Shown piece by piece: positions 1 through 10,380 of a DNA stretch of 64,000 bases. The notes beneath the pieces were generated by a model. It had not been told where the DNA came from, did not search any database, and saw nothing but the letters and a program-made list of their open reading frames with translations. This DNA comes from Patiria pectinifera (lineage: Eukaryota; Echinodermata; Asteroidea; Valvatida; Asterinidae). The translations under genes were made by a program, and so were the position numbers. The DNA lies in NCBI GenBank assembly GCA_029964075.1, contig CM057144.1:17259281-17323280 (forward strand). Direction: 5' to 3'. Position 1 is the first letter of the stretch; each line of letters begins with the position of its first letter.

Positions 1-2180
1 TGAAAAAGACCTCACGTCATCCCTGTGACTTACATTCATAACAAAGATGCAAAACAGCCAAGCATCTTTCTCCGGTCCCCCCCCCCCCAACGTCTTACTT
101 GATGCGGTGTACATAAAAGCCCTTAGATTTTTCTTGGGAATATTTTCCGCCAAAATGCACTTATAACTGAACATCAGATAATTGAAGTATAGTTTGATGT
201 TGACCAAGTTACGGTATTATTTTAAAAAAAAGTATCTTCGTTATTTTACCTTTAATTTCTTCATTTTATCAGCCCTCGTTCTGAACCCTCTGCAGGCGGC
301 AATTAGCACACTGCAAGAAAAAATAGCGACTGTAGGCATATTCTTTCCCTGGGGGAAAACAAGCCGAAAAAGCACTCTTATCGTGGATGTATTTGTATAA
401 TTACAAACATTTAGTGTGTGTTTTTCTTTTCCGAAGAGCGCGGAGACTGGTTCAATGCCGGGCAAAATCGCCAAACGGTCTTAACCTTTCGGGAAATCGG
501 CTTGGGTTTAATTAAGCATAGGCCTTGCATGAGCCTTGGGCTGCAGGAGCGGATGTGAATGACCTGGAAGTATCGGTCTTTGCATGCTGAGATAAAGGCG
601 AAGATTTTCCGCCGTTTGAAATGTCTTAGACCGACTGATGTTATAGCCTTCGATTCAAGACATTCGTCACTCCATGCACGTATACCATTTTCCCTTGTGA
701 GCTCGAGGTCCTACCGATGCCAGAGTATAAAGTTTGTCAGATTTTTTTTTTTAACCACTAAGCTAGCTGAGCAGTCTAAAAAAATGCCAAGGAATCGATT
801 CCCCCTCGACCAAATGTTTTGCGCAATATTGTGGCACAAGAACCCTTGCAATCCTCTCTTTTCCTCGGAGACTCCCCCTGCCGTTGTTTGTTCAAAATGA
901 CCGCGAGAAACGACGGACATGAACTCCCAGGGGATTTGCGGCATCGATAGCTTGGACGGAGCAACCATGAGCAGAATTCTGATGCGGATCGTAATTTTGT
1001 TTTCTCAGTTTCCACTATTTGATTCTTGCATTCAGATGCACACGTGAGTTTTTTTTATCAGCTTCAACGACTAGTTATACCCCCCCTTTTGCCCCCGACC
1101 TATTTATCTGATTTCTTTGATTGTATCAAGTTTTTGGGGGCTGAAGAAACAAAACTGAACTAAACGAAACGAGAGGGTGAATGTAAGTGCGCATGCGTTG
1201 CCGTCATAGCAACGAAAAACAGATACCTTTTTTTTTTAACGTTTACGTACTATACATGTTTGCATGGTGAAGGAACCAGTAAACAAAATAACCGAACATT
1301 TCAGATAAATCGCTGCATAAAGGGTGTAAAATTAGTAGCATGCGGTATGAGATGCGTTACAAGACTTGACACTTATGGTTTCGCAGTGTACATGCGTCGC
1401 AAATCGTACGAAAAACCAACAGAATTCTTCATATCAGTTAGATTCAGTATGCCACATCGACACCCACGTCATTTATAGGACAACGTTCACCAAGTTTGTT
1501 TTCCTTTACTTTTAAAACAAAGTTCTCCGATTTAATATCTAACAGATCATAGCACACGTATCGAGTTGACGAAGGCCTTAATCAACAACACGTCCACTTC
1601 AAACAACATTCGAATTATGTCAAAAGATACACTAAGTGCACTAACGTGCAGGGCCCAAGATGTTTAAAAGTACTTTTACCTTTCATCGAATTGTTTAGTA
1701 CCATGTATAATCGGGGCCGTGTTGTATCATGATGTGTACATAGCTGTGATGATGAAAATAAATGATTAATCGTCTCAATGCAAGGATATTGGCCAGATAT
1801 CGACTGAGAATAAGCGCAGGAGGAAAGATATGCCGCATTTCCAGTTTCCTGCTAAGAAAGCTGGTTAAATAAACTGCGCACGGTAGGCCTGTAGGCCTGT
1901 ATGGCTACTTGTCGATACACGTAAAGGCGACAACATACGAGCACTCTAAAAATGAACAAATGTCACAGAAAAACAAGTCAACATCCATTTGTTCATGCAA
2001 ATAAATATAGACCTTCCTTGGATGACATTCGTGCACTTCTGATATTTTTTTTTTCTTCCAATTTTCCTGCAAAGCGATTTGCGATCACTTTTGGATGAAC
2101 TCGTATACCGCAATATAGTCAGATTTTGTTAACGATGTACTTGTCACGGTGATCATTAGCAGTTTCGCTTTACATGCTAC

Positions 2181-2330
2181 TGGGGTATAACCGATGTTCC
2201 CCAATACCTACGTTCCCTAAAATCGTCAGGGTAAGGGTTAGGGTTAGATGGGTAGGTTTAGGGTTAGGGTGGGGGAACATAGGTATTGGGGAATATAGGT
2301 ATTGGGCAACATATAGGTATGTACCCCATG
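2181..2330. repeat. Telomere-like TTAGGG repeats inside an inverted repeat
   Basis: The left arm at 2196-2217 (GTTCCCCAATACCTA core) and the right arm at 2273-2294 are nearly perfect reverse complements. They enclose about 55 bases made of degenerate TTAGGG units (2230-2270). A further TAGGTATTGGG unit and a GTACCCC end follow to about 2330. The whole could fold into a hairpin. It looks like a short foldback element or an interstitial telomere-like insertion. Confidence 0.7.
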
Positions 2331-3875
2331 CTATACTCGGTTAAGACGAACGAGGGTCAGCAAGAATGGAAAGTCATTATGCATTCTGAACGTGTGTGAG
2401 CATCATTCATAATACAGTAATATATTTATCATGGTATTAACCTAAATATTTTAGCCAGGGAAAGTATTAAACTTTACCATTTTATTGTGATGAAGTACCA
2501 TTGATGAACTACTTCATCTCCGCTGGGTGATGTTTTAATGACAGTGCATTTATTTTCCCGCCAAGTAATCAGTGGAATGACGAATGCTAAAACGTTTTTT
2601 TTTTTCATCGTATATTACAAAAGGCTTAGCTATGCCCACGGGTATTATAAGCATTTCAAGCGAATAGTTAAAGAAATATTTTGAAAGGACGTCGGACTAT
2701 TCACTGCTCTTTGCCTGCTGTGCATCATCCAAAACATTACACTTTGATGACAAGAAACGCATTAACTGAAATTAATTGCTAAAAATGACGAATAGAACGA
2801 GAGTATACAAAAATTGCTAAGTTCAATCTTGATAATATTATGTATGGACGACATGTTTTCAACGTATATGCTTTTCATTTCATGCAACATAAAGAAAGAC
2901 TTAAATGGGCTACTCTTTCGCAAAAAAAGAGACTAATACGAACGAAACAATGCAATGTTCTAATGCAAAAAAGATATGGAACAGCAAATACAGCAGTTTA
3001 GAGGGTTAATATCGGCAACAAAATGGCGAGACTGTCGCTTTAAGAAAGTTGAAGGACCGCGAAGTGGTTGTTTGAGTGGGGAGTAAACATCAGGCATATG
3101 CTTCGGTGTTGTAACGATCATTCTAAATGGCAATAATGAGACAATTTGCACAGGAAGGATCCGGAATTAAAGGCAAATTTCATTCTTCAATTAAACAGCG
3201 GACGGAGCTTCCTGGGAAACATAATTGGATTCTCTCGAGTGAACTTAGTATCGAATTAAATGTAGAGAAATTGTCAAAAAGAAGAGAAAAAGTGAAGCTT
3301 GGGATTTACAGAAATCGCGCATTCATCTTACAGGGTGCCACAAATGGATTTCAAACTAGACATTTTTTTGAGCAAGTTTCCAAACCTAGTGTGAAAATAA
3401 AAAGCAACCCTTTTGGAAAAAACATTGTTCTAAAACGTTGTTCTAAAAATGGATTATTTTCACTATTCAGCAATGTCTCTTCCTCATACGCGAGAGCGCT
3501 GTTGCGACTGAATTTTGTGCGAACTTTTGCTCATCGACGATCAAAAAAAAAATACAGCTAAAGCTAAACGAAGCGAAACAATATATTGTGCTGAAGCTGT
3601 TTGACAGCTGAAAACGATGTCGAACTCGACACATTAATGTCCAGGTTAAACTGCAATAATTTTCTCTCGGACAGCCCTTGAATTTGAGACGCCCACTCCT
3701 GCTGCTGACAAGTAATTTAAACTGTGTGCTTCCAGTAATGAGCTGTGAAAACACTGTCTTCATGGCGAACGAGAAATTCGAAACCGTGTCTTCACGAAAA
3801 CAGTACATGAATCATCATTTGCAGCGAAGTTGTCGCTGTCTTAGGCGAGTGGTCTTGTGGACCAAACTGTGAGAA

Positions 3876-3908
3876 GGAAGAGGAGGAGGAGGAGGAGGAG
3901 GAGGAGGT
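3876..3908 (+). repeat. GGA microsatellite
   Basis: This is a run of GGA/GAG trinucleotides in non-coding DNA. Nothing else is visible at the site. Confidence 0.85.
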
Positions 3909-4904
3909 GCTTAAGACCCCTCTCCCGACCTCCAATAAAAGGGATAAGACAAAAAGGAAAATAAGCAGAAGCCCACTCAAGCTAATGTTTTAATTAGAAT
4001 TTTGAGTAAAATACACGGTATAAGCTACCGTAAAGGGGTAAAAACACGGGTATGTACCGTATTAATATTATCATGAACAGCGCCCCTGGCGTCAGTTGAA
4101 GCCCTGCCGTCCCATCCTTTCGCTCGTACCCAACGCGGTGGGGAAGGGCTGATCTCTTGCACAAAATTTTGTGAAGGAAACAAAGTATTGTGGGCAGCTT
4201 ACTGACTCATCCATTGCACGTATACATTCTGTGAGCACGTGTCATGCGCAGGCGGAAGGGTTGACCCCATGTTAGCCCTTCCCAGCACGCTGTTTAAGGG
4301 CGGTGGGTATACGAACGAATCCCATCCTACGATTGTATGACTTTAAGAGTATCGAATATTAGTGGACACGGGAGTTCGGGATTAAAAATATAAACACAGA
4401 TGGTCAACTTAATTGGATTCAACACCAGGAGCAAAAATTACCCCAATTGTCCCCGTCCCACTTGACTTTTTTCGGTTTCCCCCCAAGGATGCTATGCGCT
4501 TATTATACTCATATTATCGCCGCCGGCCATTCTGATCTGTCGAGTTGACTTGTGTAGTATCTGACGATGAAGGCGACATTATTTTAAGGAATGGACATTC
4601 GTCAAATTAAGGCGAAATTCCCCCGGGACATGAATTAATATACTTCGGAGTATCATGATGCATCACCGTAAAACAAGACAGCCGTGTGTGTGTGTTTACT
4701 TAAGCACCCGGTCGACTGAGGAATATGACATTGCCAAATGACTATTATTGCTTGATGTGGGCGTGCGGGGAAACAGCAATTACATCGGCGCGTCTTTGTA
4801 GTTGCTCTGTTAATCACGCGGCGTGTGCAGTATTTCCCTGCCTCTCGGAAAACGCGGTTACTGTTGCTATAGTAGCTGCGAACTGCGCTTTAAGCTGGCC
4901 TCTG

Positions 4905-5029
4905 ATTGGCCGATAATGTCACCTACAGCAGAGGTTTGACGAATCAGGATTTCGGGATGCCTTACCTGTCTTACATGACGCGGGCACTTCGTATATAATC
5001 TCAGTGAGTCGTAGATGAGGTCTCATATT
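4905..5029 (+). promoter_or_regulatory. Candidate core promoter of the GPCR gene
   Basis: There is an inverted CCAAT box (ATTGG, 4905-4909), a TATATAA box at 4992-4998 and a perfect initiator match TCATATT at 5023-5029. The initiator A at 5025 lies 33 bases after the TATA start. That spacing is typical of TATA promoters. Transcription from here would give a 5' UTR of about 600 nt before the ATG at 5626. That leader contains a palindromic CRE (TGACGTCA, 5142-5149) and several upstream ATGs. This is inferred from motifs only. Confidence 0.45.
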
Positions 5030-5625
5030 TACCAAAGAGTTAACAGATAACCTACCGGGTCAGTTTTGTTATCCCGCCATAAATCACGCGCGGACTATGA
5101 ACGTGTCGTTTCTCGCATACGGACGGTGTTATTGTAGACTCTGACGTCAGCGAGCCGCTCGCTTGCAAGACGGTGGAAGGAGAGACGAAGATTGTGATGC
5201 CTGGATTGTAACAAGAGGATGTGGCACTTAAGTCCCGTGAAGACTCGTCGAGCAGACACATGAAAACAAACGTCAAAAGAGAAGGTAACAAAAAGAAGAC
5301 GAGAGGACAAGAAACAGCTCGGGCCGTCGGCAAACTGCTACATTGTGGACTGTGCGTATATTTCTGAGGAAACATTCTCTGAAACTTGACACAACGTTGG
5401 ATTTTGGAGTGGTTTAAATGTTCATCTGAGGAAACATTCTTTCACTGCTGCCAAAAGCTGTCGTGTATTTGCACAGATAGACTCTTTTACCATTCGCTGC
5501 TTCGGTCGGCTGCTTGTCCGAGCCGTGCATCTTATAGAACCGATGCGCCTAAGGTGACTCAAGAAACTAATCGTCCTTTTGAGCTCCGAAACTCCATTTT
5601 TCTCCTCGAAAATCCGAGCTGACGA

Positions 5626-6798
5626 ATGTCGTCCGGTATCAGCATGACAACTGCCAACTTCTTGACGGAAAACACCACCTTGGTCACGCCACTGACCACG
5701 GTAGGCGAAGGTTGGTACGATCCGGACAGCATCATTCTTCCCATCATCCGCTGCTGCATCGGAACAATGGGCATCGTCGGCAACCTCCTTGTCTGCATCG
5801 TGGTGATACGACTCTGGAGCTCCAACAAGCGTAACACCACTAACACCTTAATCGCAAACCAGGCCATGATTGATTTCGTAGCATCCGTCATTCTCGTCAC
5901 AGTCACCCTGACGGAGACCTTCAAAGTACCGCCTCCAAACAATTACTTCTTCGGGCAGGTGTTCTGCAAGTTCTGGGCCTCCCGGTTCCTCATGTTCGCT
6001 GCATTTGCCTCCTCGACCACCAACCTGACGGCTATCTCCATCGAGAGATACCTTGCCGTCATTCACCCCATCTACTACTCCATGAAATTCGCCAGCACCA
6101 TGGTGGCCAAGCTGCTTCCCCTTGTACCCTGGCTGGTTGGCCCTGTCTGGCAGTTTGTGGTGGCTCTCATACGGTACGACTTTCTCCAAGATCAGCTTGA
6201 CTGCACCTACGAGGCGCCGCAGTACACAAGTGCCATGGAAAAGGTGTTTGGGCTGATCCTGTTCCTCTGGGAGTACTTCATCCCCTCGCTCATCATGACG
6301 TATGCTTTCGTCAAGATAGCCTTGAAGTTCCGCCAGCAAAATCGGAAGGTGGGCCACAGGCCGCCCCAGCCTACAGGTGCATCGACCGTGGCCGCAGTGT
6401 CTACCATGAATGACCACCAGAACTCCATCTCCGTCATGGACCAGAACAGCCCCGTGGAGAACTCCATGGTGACCGCCTACGACGCCACGGCAGGTGCCGG
6501 CACCAGCGGTCAGCGAGGCCGCAGCCAGGGGCCCAAAGGCTCCAGCAACATCCAGCGCAAGAACGTCACCAAGACCCTCTTTATCGTATTCGTCTTCTTC
6601 GTCATCTGCTGGTCTCCCGACCAGTGGGCCTTCCTGCAGTACAACCTGGGCGGTGAGCTGGACTTCGGAGGGGTGTTCGTGAATTTCGCCATCGTCCTGG
6701 CGCAGTTGAACTCGTGCGTCAACCCGTTCATCTACGGACTGCAGTACAGAGCCTACAGACAAGGTCTGAAGAAACTCTTTTGCAAATGCATTAAATAG
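5626..6798 (+). CDS. Orphan rhodopsin-family (class A) G protein-coupled receptor, intronless
   Basis: The 390-residue product is a complete seven-helix receptor that should sit in the plasma membrane and couple to G proteins. TM1 is at about 36-62 (GN at 52-53), TM2 72-96 (D83), TM3 112-143 ending in ERY (140-142, in place of DRY), TM4 161-182, TM5 206-232, TM6 313-336 with CWSPDQ (328-333) and TM7 349-371 with NPFIY (366-370). C114 and C193 are placed for the conserved extracellular disulfide. N16 is an N-glycosylation site in the short N-terminus. The third intracellular loop is long (about 233-311) and polar. The 19-residue tail has Cys386 and Cys388, possible palmitoylation sites. The start is fixed by an in-frame TGA two codons upstream. 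The TM2 and TM6-TM7 wording resembles the large echinoderm/amphioxus sets of peptide-type orphan receptors. The ligand cannot be read from the sequence. Confidence 0.95.
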   Translation: MSSGISMTTANFLTENTTLVTPLTTVGEGWYDPDSIILPIIRCCIGTMGIVGNLLVCIVVIRLWSSNKRNTTNTLIANQAMIDFVASVILVTVTLTETFKVPPPNNYFFGQVFCKFWASRFLMFAAFASSTTNLTAISIERYLAVIHPIYYSMKFASTMVAKLLPLVPWLVGPVWQFVVALIRYDFLQDQLDCTYEAPQYTSAMEKVFGLILFLWEYFIPSLIMTYAFVKIALKFRQQNRKVGHRPPQPTGASTVAAVSTMNDHQNSISVMDQNSPVENSMVTAYDATAGAGTSGQRGRSQGPKGSSNIQRKNVTKTLFIVFVFFVICWSPDQWAFLQYNLGGELDFGGVFVNFAIVLAQLNSCVNPFIYGLQYRAYRQGLKKLFCKCIK

Positions 6799-9430
6799 CT
6801 AATAGCAGGTGCATTGGGAAGGGTTGGGATGACCCCTCCCCCTCTCCCGCTCGAACCCCATGGTTCCATCCAAAACGTTGCCCATTTTAGGTGCACGGTA
6901 TTTTTTTCATAAGATCAAGAGATCCAAAGCTAGGTAATGCCAGAGTGATCAAAGATTGTTTTGTTTTAGAAACCAAAGACCGGGAAATAACAGTGAAGCT
7001 AGGAGACAGTAATGCTTTAACGAATGATGTTATGTTAACTTTCAGATAAAATTGTTATCGGACACTGCTGTGCTGAACTCTTATATTTTTAATTGTTTCC
7101 ATGCACACGGTGTTTCCGCAAACCTTTATTTCATTAGTATTTCGTATATACATGCATGCAAAGCCTCAAATCTTACTTAGTTAATTGTTTCCGCAATGTT
7201 TTCTGGAGGGTGTAACCATTTTTGGACATTTTTGAAATGCGACTTCAAAGTAAGGGTCCATTGTTGCTTGACGATTCTGAAGAAAGAGCAGTTGTCTAAT
7301 TTTAATCAGAGAGAATCTTTAAGAGAAGCTGTTCACTCTCCAACTTCACGTGTACTACAGGAAATGTACGCCATTTGCAAACAAACGTATTTTTGCCGAT
7401 TCAAGGAAAAACAATACTATAAATCGGAGGCAGGTTATTAATAAACTAACCTTTTAAAAGTTCAGCTCAGTAGATATACATGTACCTTTTAAGAAAAGTT
7501 TTCCGACACAGAGTTTTTTTAGAAATCCCTCGGGGAGTTCCCTCCCTTCCAAAATGTTCGTTAATACGTTTTGACTCGCACCCTCTTGTGGTATGACCCC
7601 CAAATTATCAGGGAAAATAATTCTCATTCACCTCTCTGTAACTGATTGCAAACTAAACTAAATTCGGTCAACTTGGAGCCGTATTTGAAAAATGCCGGTT
7701 TGGTTTAATTCTCACGATGGTTTGTGTTTTATAACCATCGCGAGGAAATGATGATAATTTCTCTTTTCTCGAAAAGGTACAATGACTCACAGGACGCTAT
7801 CCTATCATTTACTTACAAATCAAGCTGGATATTTCATATTTCATTTCATTTTTGAATGTTTGCAAAACGGTATCCATAGGCTACCCTTAAAAACTCTTAC
7901 AAATATTTTGATAGGATCTGGCATGGGAGTGAGCATGACGATTCACATTAGACAAAAATTACTATTTAATTCTTGCCAGTTTTATTGTTAAAATGAGGCT
8001 GTTTGTTCATTTTTTATAACCGTTTTTATGTTTTAGAGATACAATGTATAAAACAAGACTATTTATCTACCGTAATTTTTTTTCTGTCATATAAATATGT
8101 AAGTTTGAGGCAGCACAGTGCAATGTAAACAGTGTTTTCTTCTAGACTTGAATGAAGATCTGTTTGCCAGCGCGGAATATATTGAATAACGGTGCTAAAA
8201 ACTGATGGCATCATATATCAACGAATCAATTTGAGTAAATGCTGAGAGAAGTGTAACCCATAGAATCGCCTCGAAATGTGGGTCAATGCATAGTCAAAGC
8301 AACAGAAGAACGGGGGGCATTTTTTGTGCGTCTATTTTTCTCGGATCTGGAAGGCAAGCGTATGCAATTACGAATGGCCAGTTTGCCCCACTCTTGACTT
8401 AAATCCTTCGAAAGGAATCGATTTTTTTTGTGTGTGGCCGGAATCACTTCCAGTAAATTGGCCACAGCGGGAGTCGCTTTTTTGAGGCACATTTCACAGC
8501 TTTCTGTATGCGCATGATTTATTGCATTGTAACACTGCAACCTCGTGCCTTTTGGCAATACTTAACGGCTGTAATCGGTTCCGATGGAGTGTGTAGAAAC
8601 TAGGATACGGCATGTGCTTTTACGAGTAATAAGGACCGCTATAGAAACGTGTGCGTATACGGGATACGTACGCGACTTGGAAACAACTAAATAGCTAGTT
8701 ATATTTTGTGCGGTTCATTTACCAAACCCAAGTAGGTCTAACACATCTTCACATTATTACTGTGAAATGCACGTTGCCCATAGTCTGCTAGATGAAAAAG
8801 CCACGCAGAATGGTGTATTTTACAAGCAAATTTGAGTCCTGGGCCGGAGACGTATCCCCGCCGTACGAGTACCGTTACTAATGGTCCCTCGTGGTTCAGG
8901 TAACGGTTTTAATTCATTTACGCGCGCCATCGGCACTGGTTGTCGCTTCGCTTCATTAACTTGACGATTCAAAGTACAACGACTTGGAGACGGTAGAGGA
9001 TAAAAAAAAAGATTGACTAATGTAAAGCAAAGATGAGCGCAATTACACTCACTCTGAACAGGCAAAGAAATTTGATTTTTGGCTGTAAATTAATCTAAAT
9101 ATAACGGCAGTGTCTGCTTCGTTACGTAGGCCTATGGCTCATCGCAAAATGACAGACCTACGCGCAAACAAAAGCAGTACTGTAATTTGAATGGAAAAAA
9201 TGGACCTTTTCGCGTTCTTCGTCCTTGCAATGAAATGTCAGCCGCTGGAAGCTTTAAGTGGACAACGAGATAAACCTCTTTCTTGTTTTCATGTTAACTA
9301 AATAAAACATTATATCAATTGTATTAATTGTGGTATAATTCAATTTTATGTAACCTCACAAGATGCTTGAATGATCCCGTTGCACTGTTTTGCACGTGCA
9401 CCACCTTTAAGAGGCGATTTAATAGTGGTC
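6799..9430. other. GPCR 3' flank and non-coding DNA
   Basis: After the stop codon there is a candidate poly(A) signal at 7440-7445. There is also an imperfect hairpin at 7711-7744 (12-bp stem with one mismatch, 10-nt loop). No open frame here has coding character. Confidence 0.5.
7440..7445 (+). terminator. Candidate poly(A) signal of the GPCR gene
   Basis: This is the first AATAAA after the GPCR stop codon, about 640 bases downstream. It would give a plausible 3' UTR, but the site is not proven. Confidence 0.3.
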
Positions 9431-9431
9431 A

Positions 9432-10380
9432 ATGACAATTAGGCACATAATACCAAATCATCACCTTGATCTTTATGTCGAAATGATATTAATATTGATT
9501 TTCGAATTATTATAACTTAACCTGAAATTACGCTTAATGAGAATTTAAATTTGTCGTTTAGGTATCACGAGGCATGCATGCATGTCATAACCTAATTAAA
9601 GCAACTAGTCTATGACAATTAGGCACGTAGCAAATCATCACTTTGATCTTTACGTCGATATAATATTTATATAACTTTTTGATTTGTTTTGCGAATAATG
9701 ATAACTTAACCTGAAATGACACTTAATGAGAATTTAAATTTGTCGTTTAGGTATCACGAGGCATGCGTGCATGTCATAACCTATTTAAAGCAACTGGTCG
9801 ATGACAATTAGGCACATATATAGCAAATCATCACTTTGATCTTTACGTCGATATAATATTTATATGATAACTTTTTGAGTTGATTTGCGAATTATTATTA
9901 CTTAACCTAAAATTACACTTAATGAGAATTTAAATTTGTTATTTCAGTATCACGAGGCACGCATGCATGTCGTAACCTATTTAAAGCATCTGGTCGATGA
10001 CAAAGTAGGCACAAATATAGCAAATCATCACTTTGATCTTTACGTCGATATAATATTTATATGATAACTTTTTGAGTTGATTTGCGAATTATGATAACTT
10101 AACCTAAAATTACACTTAACGAGAATTTAATTTTGTTGTTTCAGTATCACAAGGCATGCATGCATGTCATAACCTATTTAAAGCATCTGGTCGATGACAA
10201 TTAGGCACAAATATAGCACATCATCAACTTGATCTTTACGTCGATATACTATTTTATATGATAACTTTTTGATTTGATTTTCGAAGTATGATTGCTTATC
10301 CTAAAATTACACTTAATGAGAATTTGAATAGGTTGTTGTTTCAGTATCACGAGGCATACATGCATGTTATAAATATTATT
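9432..10380. repeat. Five-unit tandem array of ~190 bp AT-rich repeats
   Basis: Units begin at 9432, 9612, 9801, 9997 and 10194 with ATGACAATTAGGCAC or a close variant. The spacings are 180, 189, 196 and 197 bases, and the last unit fades out near 10380. Each unit carries the same blocks in order: CAAATCATCA..TTGATCTTTACGTCGATA, CTTAACCT.AAATTACAC, TTAATGAGAATTTAAATT, and TATCACGAGGCATGCATGCATG. The copies differ by small indels. The array looks like a short satellite. None of the frames is coding. Confidence 0.92.

Larger units (their letters stand above)
1..4890. other. Non-coding region upstream of the GPCR gene
   Basis: I see no supported gene here. The sequence is AT-rich with many homopolymer runs. 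It contains the telomere-like hairpin at 2181-2330, a GGA trinucleotide tract at about 3876-3908 and a short GT run near 4685. A 144-codon open frame at 3127-3561 has no recognisable domain, signal peptide or splice partner and I do not call it a gene. Confidence 0.6.

Noticed and set aside
3127..3561. 144-codon open frame (+) upstream of the GPCR
   Set aside because: It has no recognisable domain, signal peptide or splice partner, and its composition is like the non-coding surroundings. A frame this long is expected by chance in a window of this size.
5848..6762. 304-codon open frame on the minus strand
   Set aside because: It is antisense to the GPCR, whose GC-rich codons leave the opposite frame open. 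It has no domain of its own.
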